DNA of 20,726 bases from an uncultured Ilumatobacter sp. (GTDB taxonomy: Bacteria > Actinomycetota > Acidimicrobiia > Acidimicrobiales > Ilumatobacteraceae). A program made the position numbers and the translations under genes. The stretch is taken from positions 1-20,726 of the forward strand of contig CALICC010000189.1 of the NCBI GenBank assembly GCA_938049325.1, given 5' to 3'. Under the pieces are notes generated by a model. The model made no database searches and was not told the DNA's origin. It saw only the letters and a program-made list of their open reading frames with translations. This document shows, one piece after another, positions 1 through 7,947 of this stretch. The first letter of the stretch is position 1; each line of letters starts with the position of its first letter.

Positions 1-597
1 ACAGTTGCCCCCGCCACCGCAACGAGTGGCATCGACTCGATCGCCGCCGACGGCGCACGCGAGCTCGTGCAGAGCGATCCAGCCGTTCGGTTCATCGACG
101 TTCGCACGAGCGGCGAGTACGCCGGCGTACACATTCCGGGGTCCTACAACGTTCCGCTCGACACGCTTGGCGAGCATGCTGCAGAGTTGGCGGCGATGGA
201 TCACCCCGTGGTGATCGTGTGCCGATCGGGGGCTCGCGCCGAGCAGGCACACACGAAACTCGCTCGTGCAGGTAAAGGAAAGATGCACGTGCTCACCGGC
301 GGCATCGAAGCCTGGGAGTCGTCGGGCGGCGATGTGGTGCGCGGCGGCGGAAGCGAAGTGTGGGCGATGGATCGTCAGGTTCGACTCGTGGCCGGGTCGA
401 TCGCGCTCGCGGGCATTCTCGCCAGCGTGGTGGTGCCGAAATCCACGTGGCTCGCCGGAGGGGTTGGTGCGGGGCTCGCGTTCTCCGCGGCCACGAACAC
501 GTGCGCCATGGGTACGGCACTCTCCAAGTTGCCGTACAACAAGTCCGACGACTGCGATGTCGATCGCGTCATCACCGAACTGAAGGCAAGCTCATGA
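1..597 (+). CDS. Rhodanese with DUF2892-type membrane tail (5' partial)
   Basis: The reading frame is open to the first base of the window, so the true start lies upstream and this is the last 198 residues. A GTG at 67 would cut into the rhodanese fold and is not a credible start. Residues 18-115 form a rhodanese domain with FIDVRTSGEY and the active-site loop CRSGAR, whose Cys (about residue 74) would carry a persulfide. Residues 125-180 hold two hydrophobic segments and the motif NTCAMG, typical of the YgaP-like DUF2892 membrane tail. By family, it is a membrane-anchored sulfurtransferase acting at the cytoplasmic face. Its stop overlaps the start of the next gene (ATGA), so the two are probably translated together. 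The family is usually about 190-200 residues, so little is missing. Confidence 0.85.
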   Translation, partial: TVAPATATSGIDSIAADGARELVQSDPAVRFIDVRTSGEYAGVHIPGSYNVPLDTLGEHAAELAAMDHPVVIVCRSGARAEQAHTKLARAGKGKMHVLTGGIEAWESSGGDVVRGGGSEVWAMDRQVRLVAGSIALAGILASVVVPKSTWLAGGVGAGLAFSAATNTCAMGTALSKLPYNKSDDCDVDRVITELKASS

Positions 598-1967
598 AGT
601 TCACGCAGTACTACCTGGACTGCCTGTCGCAGGCGTCCTACCTCATCGGCGACGAGACGACAGGCCGAGCCGTGGTCGTCGACCCGCGCCGTGACATTGC
701 CGAGTACGTGGCCGATGCCGAGGCGGCGGGCCTGACGATCGAGCTCGTCATCGAGACGCACTTCCACGCCGACTTCCTGTCGGGCCATCTCGAACTCGCC
801 GCCGCGACCGGCGCGGCGATCGGCTACTCGTCGGTTGCTGAGACCGAGTTCGAGACCCGCAAGCTCGCTGACGGTGAGCGGGTCAGCCTCGGCGACGTGA
901 CGCTCGAGATTCGGCACACGCCGGGGCACACGCCCGAGTCGATCAGCATCGTCGTCTACGAGCACGCCGACGACGAGGTCCCCTACGGGGTGCTGACCGG
1001 CGACGCGCTGTTCATCGGTGACGTGGGTCGACCCGACCTGTTGTCGTCGATCGGGGTGACTCGCGAGGAGCTCGCGTCGAGCCTGTACGACAGCGTGCAC
1101 GGACAGCTGCTCACGTTGCCGGATGAGACTCGGGTGTTCCCAGCGCATGGCGCCGGGTCCGCGTGCGGCAAGAACCTGTCGACCGAAACGTCGTCGACGA
1201 TCGGTGAGCAGCGTGCGACGAACTACGCGTTGCTGGCCGACTCGAAGGAACGATTCGTTGAGTTGGTGACCGAAGGCCAGCCGCCAGCGCCTGAGTACTT
1301 CCAATTCGATGCGATGCTCAACCGTCAGGAGCGAGCGTTGCTCGACGAGCACGCCGAGCCGCGCGAGCTCAGCCTTGCCGAGCTCGATGAGATCGTGGCA
1401 GGTGGAGCAGTGGTGATCGACGGGCGGGACCCCGAGTCGTTTGCTCGCGGTCACCTCGACGGGTCGCTCAACGTCGGGTTGAACGGACGCTATGCCGAGT
1501 TCGCCGGGTCGATCGTTCCGAACGATGTCGACATCGTCGTGATTGCCGAGGCCGGCTTCGAGCGCGAGGCGAAGAACCGGTTGGCGCGGATCGGATTCGA
1601 TCGTGTTGTCGGGTTCTTGCAGTTTCCTGAGTTGGTGATGCTCCAGAATCCGTCGCGGGTTCGCCAGGCCTCGCGGCTTACGGCGACTGGCTTCGCTGCG
1701 GACAGAGCGGGGATCTCGGACCTGCAGCTCGTCGACATCCGCAACCCGGGTGAAGTCGAGCACGGCATGATCGAAGGGGCAATTTCGATTCCGGTCGGCC
1801 AACTTCCGTCGCGACTCGGCGAACTCGATCCCGCGGCGCCAACGGTCGTGTACTGCGCGGGCGGGTATCGGTCATCGGTCGCGGCCAGCGTGCTGCGCGA
1901 GGCCGGGTTCGCTGACGTGTCGGACATCCTCGGCGGCTACGGCGCCTGGCTCGAAGCCTCAGCCTGA
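594..1967 (+). CDS. Metallo-beta-lactamase/double-rhodanese protein (persulfide dioxygenase-like)
   Basis: This 457-residue protein starts at the ATG that overlaps the upstream stop. An in-frame extension from position 360 is possible, but it would overlap the upstream gene heavily and is rejected. Residues 1-230 form an MBL-fold domain with THFHADF (His56, His58, Asp60), HTPGHT (His112), GDALF (Asp137) and PAHG (His185). This matches ETHE1/Blh-type persulfide dioxygenases, whose iron is held by two His and one Asp. Residues 260-345 are a rhodanese domain without the active Cys (VVIAEAG at the loop). Residues 370-455 are a second one with the active loop YCAGGYRSS (Cys421). By family it would oxidise glutathione- or other low-molecular-weight persulfide to sulfite. 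The neighbouring rhodanese genes support a sulfide or persulfide role. The exact thiol substrate is unknown; actinobacteria often use mycothiol. Confidence 0.88.
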   Translation: MKFTQYYLDCLSQASYLIGDETTGRAVVVDPRRDIAEYVADAEAAGLTIELVIETHFHADFLSGHLELAAATGAAIGYSSVAETEFETRKLADGERVSLGDVTLEIRHTPGHTPESISIVVYEHADDEVPYGVLTGDALFIGDVGRPDLLSSIGVTREELASSLYDSVHGQLLTLPDETRVFPAHGAGSACGKNLSTETSSTIGEQRATNYALLADSKERFVELVTEGQPPAPEYFQFDAMLNRQERALLDEHAEPRELSLAELDEIVAGGAVVIDGRDPESFARGHLDGSLNVGLNGRYAEFAGSIVPNDVDIVVIAEAGFEREAKNRLARIGFDRVVGFLQFPELVMLQNPSRVRQASRLTATGFAADRAGISDLQLVDIRNPGEVEHGMIEGAISIPVGQLPSRLGELDPAAPTVVYCAGGYRSSVAASVLREAGFADVSDILGGYGAWLEASA

Positions 1968-1973
1968 GGCGCC
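1941..1973. terminator. Nested inverted repeats at the convergent gene ends
   Basis: GCCTCA (1956-1961) and TGAGGC (1965-1970) form a perfect 6-bp stem around three bases. GGCGCCT (1941-1947) and AGGCGCC (1967-1973) form an alternative 7-bp stem that competes for the same right arm. The structure spans the stop codon of the MBL/rhodanese gene and ends just before the stop of the minus-strand lipoprotein gene. Such symmetric hairpins can terminate transcription from both sides. There is no T tract, so the terminator role is inferred from position only. Confidence 0.4.
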
Positions 1974-2429
1974 CTACGGTGTCGTCAGCGGGAGCCCGGC
2001 GCTCTGCCAGGCAACGATGCCACCGTCGACGTCTTGCACGTTCTGAAACTCAAGGCCTTCCATGAGTTCGAGCGTTTGGCCGCTGCGGTTGCCCGAGCGG
2101 CAGTACAGGACGTACGACGCGTCGGGATCGAGCTTGGCCAATTCGGTGGCGAAGTCATCGCGATAGAAGTCGATCATCACGGCGCCGTCGATGTGGCCTT
2201 CGGCGAACTCTTCAGGAGTGCGCACGTCGAGAATCACGAGGTCGTCGGGCGCGTCGACGAGCGCGGCGTTTGCGTCCTCGGCTGACACGAGCCGTAACCC
2301 GCTCGCGGTGGGCGCAGCGGCGACGGTTGCGCGCGTGGTGTCGTCGCTCGACGTGTCGGTGGACCCGCCGCATGCGGCCAGCGTGGCGCCGGCGAAGATC
2401 AACGGAGTAAGCCATGCGGTTCTGCGCAT
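1974..2429 (-). CDS. Rhodanese-domain lipoprotein
   Basis: This 151-residue protein begins with a lipoprotein signal: a short basic stretch (MRR), a hydrophobic core and the lipobox LAAC, with the lipid-modified Cys at residue 20. A Ser/Thr/Asp-rich linker follows (residues 21-45). Residues 46-150 are a complete rhodanese domain with ILDVRTPEEF, the loop YCRSGNRS (catalytic Cys110) and a GGIVAW ending. It should sit on the outer face of the membrane and transfer sulfur or reduce/persulfidate thiols there. The ATG is the first start after an in-frame stop. No ribosome site precedes it; a -10-like hexamer lies 6 bases upstream, which fits a leaderless transcript. It converges on the MBL/rhodanese gene with 6 bases between the stops. 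Confidence 0.88.
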   Translation of the reverse strand: MRRTAWLTPLIFAGATLAACGGSTDTSSDDTTRATVAAAPTASGLRLVSAEDANAALVDAPDDLVILDVRTPEEFAEGHIDGAVMIDFYRDDFATELAKLDPDASYVLYCRSGNRSGQTLELMEGLEFQNVQDVDGGIVAWQSAGLPLTTP

Positions 2430-2435
2430 GCCGTG

Positions 2436-2441
2436 ATTCTA
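2436..2441 (-). promoter_or_regulatory. Candidate -10 box for leaderless rhodanese lipoprotein mRNA
   Basis: On the minus strand TAGAAT (pattern TANNNT) is followed by six bases and then the ATG of the lipoprotein gene. No Shine-Dalgarno-like stretch precedes that ATG. This arrangement places the transcript start at or next to the start codon, as in actinobacterial leaderless genes. No convincing -35 is visible. Confidence 0.4.
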
Positions 2442-2479
2442 CGCGTTCCCGCGCAGGCGAATTCGTCGAGGCGCCAGTC

Positions 2480-4021
2480 TCACACGTTGCCGACAACGAT
2501 CTCGGTGGTCTCGTTGTCGCTGAAGGACTGGAGCAGGTTGTTCGCCGCTGAATCGTCGTGATTCGATCGAACGTGATCGCCGTTGACGTGATGAAAGCCG
2601 GAGACCGAGACCTTGCCCGCCGCCATCAGCCGCGCCAACTCCTGGGCGCGGAAGCGGCGGCGCCCGGTCAGCTGGAAGATCCCGAACCGCCGGAGGCCGC
2701 TCGCGTATTCGGCCGAGCGCATACGGGCATCGACCGGTTGCACGAACACCTGGGCGGTGAGCACGATGTTGCCGTCCACGACGATCGCCGCGTCCGGCGA
2801 CCCGTCCACCGTCAGATCGCCGGCCGGTGTCGAGTCGTCGAGCGACTCGGCCAAGCGAGACAGCTGCGCCCCGAGCGACGCGCCGAGGCTCTCGCGCAGC
2901 GCGCCGGGCGCCCCCTCGATGTCAGCCGCCCCGTTCCACGCTGCCTGCACCGCAGTAAGCCACAACCCAATTCCGAGCGCGGTGAGGGAACCAACACCCG
3001 TGAACAACAGCGCCGACGCCCCGATCGTGATCACCCACTGCAACGCGCCGTAGAAGATCTCATCGCTGTCGTCGACATCGACCTCGATGCCGGACGTGTC
3101 CATCGACATCGCGACCGTGCCCCGCACCAGCTGTGGAATCGCCACGCCCTCGAAGTCGATGTCGACATCGGGCAGCAGATCGATTCCTGGAGTATCGACC
3201 GGACGCACGACATGGCCGACCACGCTGATCCCGTCGTCGGCCATCATCATCTCGAGCTCTTTGACCACGGCACCTTCGACCTTCTGTCCGATGCGAATCG
3301 CTGCAGCTCGGGCGAGCATCAGGTCGAGAAACGCCCGGTTGTAGGCCACAGCCAGCCCGATGTTGGCCGGAAGGAAGCTCTCGGTGATCTGCAACTCGGC
3401 GGTCGACCCGGGCGGGGCGACGCTGAGTACGAAACTGTCGGCCTGCTGAGCGTCAGCGGCCGGAGTCAACGTGAGACGCACATCCCAAGCCGCATCGGCC
3501 GGTCGGTCGCCGACGAGTGGAAAGCGTGACTCGTTGAGCCCTGCCACCAAGTTGGCGGCGAGCGGAAGCCGGACGGCGTCGAGCACCGACTGCACGTCGG
3601 GACTCGTCATGATGGCGTCGATGTCGGCGGCTTCGACCGGGAACGACGGCGTACCGTCGACACCGTCGTACCGGAAGCCGATGTCGGGTGGCAAGTCGCC
3701 TGCCACCAGCACCGGTGTCAGCAGTACAGCGGCCTCGAGTGGAAACGCCAGCGGGTCTGCACTGAGGTCGTCGAGTGGGCGCGCCTCGATCGACCCCGTG
3801 AGTTGGAGGATCGCTCGCGGTGGCTGACTTGGGTCGGTCGCGATCGAGTAGACCGGCGCATCGAGCAACACCCGTACTCGGAAGGTCTGCCCGTTGACCT
3901 CGCGGTCGAACTCCTGCTCGTCGGGGAGCTGGCCGATTCGCTGCAACTCGGCCAGATACTCGCTGATCACCTGCACCGAGATGCCGACGGCTGCGTCTGC
4001 GTTCCCAAGATCGACGTTCAT
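2480..4021 (-). CDS. Protein of unknown function with probable DUF3892-like C-terminus
   Basis: This is a 513-residue protein I do not recognise as a whole. The ATG has a strong ribosome site (AGGGGAAG ending 5 bases upstream). There is no signal peptide. Residues 1-130 start with a helix (VGISVQVISEYLAELQRIG) and continue as strand-rich sequence. Acidic stretches occur around residues 275-325. One or two hydrophobic segments (about residues 332-362, WVITIGASALLFTGVG and ALGIGLWLTAVQAAW) could be membrane-embedded or buried helices. The last 70 residues (GRRRFRAQELARLMAAG, then VSVSGFHHVNGDHVRSNHDD, then NNLLQSF) resemble the small DUF3892 module, with its Arg/Ser-Asn-Asp and NNL pattern; this is inference by eye. 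The alternating strand/helix start could suit a lipid-binding TULIP-like fold, but that is only a guess. It lies between the acyltransferase and lipoprotein genes on the same strand with gaps of 87 and 50 bases. Confidence 0.7.
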   Translation of the reverse strand: MNVDLGNADAAVGISVQVISEYLAELQRIGQLPDEQEFDREVNGQTFRVRVLLDAPVYSIATDPSQPPRAILQLTGSIEARPLDDLSADPLAFPLEAAVLLTPVLVAGDLPPDIGFRYDGVDGTPSFPVEAADIDAIMTSPDVQSVLDAVRLPLAANLVAGLNESRFPLVGDRPADAAWDVRLTLTPAADAQQADSFVLSVAPPGSTAELQITESFLPANIGLAVAYNRAFLDLMLARAAAIRIGQKVEGAVVKELEMMMADDGISVVGHVVRPVDTPGIDLLPDVDIDFEGVAIPQLVRGTVAMSMDTSGIEVDVDDSDEIFYGALQWVITIGASALLFTGVGSLTALGIGLWLTAVQAAWNGAADIEGAPGALRESLGASLGAQLSRLAESLDDSTPAGDLTVDGSPDAAIVVDGNIVLTAQVFVQPVDARMRSAEYASGLRRFGIFQLTGRRRFRAQELARLMAAGKVSVSGFHHVNGDHVRSNHDDSAANNLLQSFSDNETTEIVVGNV

Positions 4022-4108
4022 GTCACTTCCCCTTTGTGATTCCCCTTGTGTTACCTGAGTCGCCGCGGGCGTCGGTGATACGCGCTCATCGTGAACCCGC
4101 TGTTCGCA

Positions 4109-6208
4109 TCACCCTTGGGCCAGGCGAATGCGTTCGGCCTCGAGTGACGGTGCGAGCAGTTCGGTGACGAACCGCTCCCGTGTGGGGAGCGCAAGATGGA
4201 CTCCGTCCGGCCGACCTTCCGGGCCGTCGAGGCCGCTCGCCGTCAGCCAGCCGTCGAAGTCGACCGATACCACATCGAGTTCTCCGATGATCGCGCGCAG
4301 TGCATCCCAGCGCTCAGGGTCATTCAACGGGTCGTCGACGTTGCCCCAGCCGAGGCGAGAATCGGCCGGTACGACCCACACGACGGTGGCGCCAGCGTCC
4401 GAGATCTGACGAACGAACCGCTCGTATGCGTCGGTGATCAGCTGCTGGCCCTGCGGATCGGCAACCGACACGACGACGTCGTCATCGAGATGGATGTCGA
4501 CCGAGTCCCACGGGCCGATGTTGACGACCACGGCATCGATGAACTCGTCGCGGACCCGTTGCGGCATCGACTCCCACATCTGGTGACAACCGCGGAGATC
4601 GACGAAGTCTCGATCGCCCTGCTCGGTGGTGAACTCGTGCAGTCGACCGTCGGAGCCTGCCGTCAGCCCGCAACCGTTGAACGTCGCACTGCCGACAACG
4701 AGCTGGTCGGGAACCCGCTCGGCGAAACTGGTGAGCGACTCGGCCAGCTGGACTCCCGTGCTGTCGCCGGCCACCAGGACGCGCAGCGGCGTCGTCGGCA
4801 ACGCAACCGTGGTCGGTGCAGCAACCGCCGTCGACGCCACGATCGTCGTCGCGGGCGAGGACACGCCGTCCTCGCCGGCGTCGTCCGGAACTGTCGAGCG
4901 GGGCACCGTCGAGCCGGGCAGCGTCGGTGTGGTGAACGCCGTCGTCGGTGGCGGTGGTGGTGGCAACGTGACCGATGAGGACTCAGACGTCGTCACTACC
5001 GGCACCATGGCCACCCCGATCGCGACGAGCGCGGACGTCGCACCGACCGCCGCCAGCGACGCTCGCCAGTCGACGAGACGGCGACGACGACGGATCGGCG
5101 ATTCGACGAAACGAAACGAGAGATCTGCGACGACCACCGCGACCGTCACTCGAGTCGCATCGAGCGCCAGCATCGAGTGCACCGCATCGGATGCGCCGAC
5201 ACGCTCCGGCGACAACAACAGAAAGATCGGCCAATGCCAGAGATACAGCCCGTAGCTCCGATCACCCAGCCAGCGCAACGGCGTCGAGGCGAGCAGCGTC
5301 TCTCCCAACCCATCTGCGGCGGCAACCACGACGATCATCACGCAGCCAGCAAACACTGGAAAGCCCCACACGAACATCCAGTCGGAACGATCCGACGCAA
5401 ACGCCATGACCGCGACCGCTATCGCGAGGCCTACCGGCGCGAGCCGGCGAGCTGTGGACCCACCCCGCAACCCGCCATGGGGTAACACGGTGGTGAACGC
5501 GGCCGCGGCAGCTCCGATCAGCAGACTGTGAGCCCGGGCGAACGTGTTCATGTAGGTCGCCGTCACGTCAACCGGATCAAACGTCAGATTCATCACGGCG
5601 ATCGAACCGACCGCGCCCAGTACAGCAACCAATGCTGCGTTGCGTCGGTGCGATCGAGACAGCGCAACGACCGCGGCCACGGCGATCGGCCAGACGAGGT
5701 AGAACTGCTCTTCGATGGCCAGCGACCAGAAGTGCGTCACCGGTGACGGATCGCCGAACCGCGCCCAGTAGTCACCACCACCCGACACCGTTCCCCAGTT
5801 CGAGACCCACCCGGCCGCCCAGAACAGATCGCGACGTAGCGACGCCACCTCGATGCCCACGATCGGCCAGACCGCGGCGACGGTCAGCAACACCACCATC
5901 GCCGCCGGGATGATCCGGCGTAGGCGAGCAACCCAGAACCTGCGCAGGTGGATACGTCCGTCGCGATCGGCTTGGTTGAGCATCTTCCACGTGATCAGCC
6001 ATCCCGACACGACGAAGAACGCGTCGACGCCCAGGAAGCCTCCCTCGAGACGGTCGAGGTGGAACAGCAGCACCACCGCAACGGCGATCGCTCGAACGCC
6101 GTCGAGGCCGGGTCGGTAGGCGTCGGCTCTGCCAACAGCCACAGGTTGCGGCGCGGCACGCTCGACTTGACCGGCCTCGCTCCCCGTGCTGTTCGAGCCA
6201 GCGTCCAC
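4109..6208 (-). CDS. OafA-type membrane O-acyltransferase with SGNH domain
   Basis: The protein has 699 residues from the GTG chosen here. A TTG at 6289 would add 27 residues, but that segment is Arg-rich with atypical codons and its start lies inside an inverted repeat. Another GTG at 6142 is also possible. Residues 31-375 form an acyltransferase-3 domain of about ten membrane helices, with YRPGLDGVRA, the conserved His of LLFHLDR (about residue 50), GFLGVDAFFVVSGWLIT, SLAIEEQFYLVWP and GDRSYGLYLWHWP. A membrane helix near residue 390 and a Pro/Thr-rich linker (about residues 410-470) lead to an extracytoplasmic SGNH domain with GDST (Ser483), NIGPWD and PDGVHL (Asp668, His671). Such proteins move acetyl groups across the membrane onto surface polysaccharide or peptidoglycan. 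The target is unknown. It diverges from the adenylation-enzyme operon. Confidence 0.85.
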   Translation of the reverse strand: MDAGSNSTGSEAGQVERAAPQPVAVGRADAYRPGLDGVRAIAVAVVLLFHLDRLEGGFLGVDAFFVVSGWLITWKMLNQADRDGRIHLRRFWVARLRRIIPAAMVVLLTVAAVWPIVGIEVASLRRDLFWAAGWVSNWGTVSGGGDYWARFGDPSPVTHFWSLAIEEQFYLVWPIAVAAVVALSRSHRRNAALVAVLGAVGSIAVMNLTFDPVDVTATYMNTFARAHSLLIGAAAAAFTTVLPHGGLRGGSTARRLAPVGLAIAVAVMAFASDRSDWMFVWGFPVFAGCVMIVVVAAADGLGETLLASTPLRWLGDRSYGLYLWHWPIFLLLSPERVGASDAVHSMLALDATRVTVAVVVADLSFRFVESPIRRRRRLVDWRASLAAVGATSALVAIGVAMVPVVTTSESSSVTLPPPPPPTTAFTTPTLPGSTVPRSTVPDDAGEDGVSSPATTIVASTAVAAPTTVALPTTPLRVLVAGDSTGVQLAESLTSFAERVPDQLVVGSATFNGCGLTAGSDGRLHEFTTEQGDRDFVDLRGCHQMWESMPQRVRDEFIDAVVVNIGPWDSVDIHLDDDVVVSVADPQGQQLITDAYERFVRQISDAGATVVWVVPADSRLGWGNVDDPLNDPERWDALRAIIGELDVVSVDFDGWLTASGLDGPEGRPDGVHLALPTRERFVTELLAPSLEAERIRLAQG

Positions 6209-6288
6209 GCGCGTCGACAGTATCGATTCGTCGCAAGGTGCCGTGCGCCGAGGTCGCCGTGGCGTGCTCGTCGTGAACCGCGTCCGCA

Positions 6289-6314
6289 AATTCGCGGCAC
6301 GATGCCGCGGAATT
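6289..6314. promoter_or_regulatory. Inverted repeat in divergent promoter region
   Basis: CGCGGCA (6293-6299), three bases, then TGCCGCG (6303-6309) form a perfect 7-bp inverted repeat. It is flanked by AATT on both sides (6289-6292 and 6311-6314), with one extra G on the right. A -10-like TATCGT lies just downstream at 6318-6323, facing the adenylation-enzyme gene, so the repeat would cover the -35 zone of that promoter. This is the usual place for a repressor site controlling divergent genes. No regulator gene is in the window, so the binding factor is unknown. Confidence 0.5.
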
Positions 6315-6360
6315 TTCTATCGTTGTCGACGCGGTCAGGAGCAACGGAGGGAGCGACGAC

Positions 6361-7947
6361 GTGACACGGCGATTGTTTGACGATGTCGATCGGTGGGCGC
6401 GCGACGCTCCGGGTGCAACTGCGATCCACGACACCGACAACACCGTCGTCACGTACGGCGAGTTGGGTGCCTGGTCGAATCGAGTCGCACACCTGTTGAT
6501 CGAACTCGGTGTCGTGCCCGGCGATCGCGTCGCGATCAGCGTTCCCAAGGGCGCGGCTGCAATTGCAGCGATGCTCGGGGCGGCCAAAGCCGGGGCGGCG
6601 TATGTGCCGATCGATCCGGATTCGCCGCTGGCACGAATCGCGCTCGTCGTCGAAGCCGCCGAGCCTCGGGTCGTCATCGCCGACCCGACCGCGGTCGCCA
6701 CCGTCATGGCAGCAGACCAGGCAATCGACGAGGTCGTCGTCGGGACGATCACTCAGGACGCCCCGACGTGGCCGCGACCGGCAGCGTTCACGGGCGCGGA
6801 CCTGGCCCGTCATGACGGTGCGTCTCGACCGAGCGTCCGCTGGGCAGCCGACGACCTGGCCCACGTGCTGTTCACGTCGGGCTCGACCGGAGTCCCGAAG
6901 GGGGTCATGATCACCAATGCGAACGTGTTCGCGTTCGTCGATTGGGCGGTGGAGCACTTTGGCTACCAACCCGACGATCAGCTCTCGGGTCACTCGCCGC
7001 TGCATTTCGATCTCTCGACGTTCGACGTCTTTGCTGCGTTCGCCGCTGGCGCCACGTTGCACCCCGTTCCCAAGCGCGTCAACGTCAACCCCAAGGACTT
7101 GGCTGCGTGGATCCGCGAGCGTGAGTTGACGCAGTGGTTCTCGGTGCCGTCGGCGCTCAACCATCTCGTGCGCTACGACGACGTGCTTCCCGGCGACTTT
7201 CCGTCGCTGCGCCGTCTCATCTGGTGCGGCGAGGTGCTTCCGACGCCGACGTTGATCTCGCTGATGACCGCGCTGCCCCATGCCGAGTTCACGAACCTGT
7301 ATGGGCCGACCGAGGCCACGATCGCGAGCAGTTGGTACCGGGTTGCCGACACGCCGGCCGATCCGACCGAGTCGGTGCCGATTGGTCGCCCATGCTCGGG
7401 CGAGCGGCTCGTCGTGCTCCGCGACGACGGGTCGGACGCAGATGACGAGGAGATCGCAGAGCTGTACATCGAAGGCGTCGGCCTCAGCCCTGGCTACTGG
7501 CGTGACGACGACATGACCGTCCAGCGTTTTCGCACCGACCTGATCGACGGCCGTCGGCTCTATCGCACCGGTGATCTCGCGTGGCGACGAGCTGACGGCG
7601 TGGTGATGTTCGTCGGGCGCGTCGACAGTCAGATCAAGAGTCGTGGTCATCGCATCGAGCTGGGTGAGATCGAAACTGCACTCAGCACGGTCAGCATCCT
7701 CAACGACAGCGCGGTGGTTGCGATCGATGTCGACCACCTCGACGGCGCTGCGATCTGTGCGGCGTTCACTGCCGACGAACCGATCAAGCCCGCCCGGTTG
7801 GCCAAGGAACTGTCGCAGCTCATCCCGCGCTACATGCTCCCGCACCGCTGGATCCAACTCGACGCGATGCCCAAGAACGTCAACGGCAAGATCGATCGTC
7901 CGGTGTTGCGAACCGCGTTCGAAGCTGCTGAGGAAGGTGCCCGATGA
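6361..7947 (+). CDS. Free-standing amino-acid adenylation enzyme (DltA/NRPS A-domain-like)
   Basis: This 528-residue enzyme starts at a GTG preceded by GGAGGG (6346-6351). All core motifs of the adenylation family are present: FTSGSTGVPKGV (residues 171-182), HFDLSTFDVF (215-224), NLYGPTEAT (312-320), YRTGDL (401-406), GRVDSQIKSRGHRIELGEIE (419-438) and NVNGKIDR with the catalytic Lys510. The Asp of the FDLS motif normally holds the substrate alpha-amino group, so an amino acid is the likely substrate; the side chain cannot be read by eye. It should make an aminoacyl-AMP and load it onto the carrier protein encoded directly downstream, whose start overlaps this stop. The pairing and size recall DltA-DltC, but no DltB or DltD partner is seen here. 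It is the first gene of a coupled five-gene plus-strand set. Confidence 0.9.
   Translation: MTRRLFDDVDRWARDAPGATAIHDTDNTVVTYGELGAWSNRVAHLLIELGVVPGDRVAISVPKGAAAIAAMLGAAKAGAAYVPIDPDSPLARIALVVEAAEPRVVIADPTAVATVMAADQAIDEVVVGTITQDAPTWPRPAAFTGADLARHDGASRPSVRWAADDLAHVLFTSGSTGVPKGVMITNANVFAFVDWAVEHFGYQPDDQLSGHSPLHFDLSTFDVFAAFAAGATLHPVPKRVNVNPKDLAAWIRERELTQWFSVPSALNHLVRYDDVLPGDFPSLRRLIWCGEVLPTPTLISLMTALPHAEFTNLYGPTEATIASSWYRVADTPADPTESVPIGRPCSGERLVVLRDDGSDADDEEIAELYIEGVGLSPGYWRDDDMTVQRFRTDLIDGRRLYRTGDLAWRRADGVVMFVGRVDSQIKSRGHRIELGEIETALSTVSILNDSAVVAIDVDHLDGAAICAAFTADEPIKPARLAKELSQLIPRYMLPHRWIQLDAMPKNVNGKIDRPVLRTAFEAAEEGAR

Noticed and set aside
375..1802. Long open frame on the minus strand opposite the MBL/rhodanese gene
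   Set aside because: It is Arg/Asp/Val-rich shadow sequence of a clear conserved gene in high-GC DNA and shows no domain motifs.
4949..4965. Short GGT/GGC trinucleotide repeat
   Set aside because: On the coding strand it simply encodes a run of prolines in the acyltransferase linker; too short to treat as an unstable repeat.
5995..7857. Long minus-strand open frame across the divergent promoter and opposite the adenylation gene
   Set aside because: It overlaps motif-complete genes on both strands and reads as low-complexity Arg-rich shadow; no family features.
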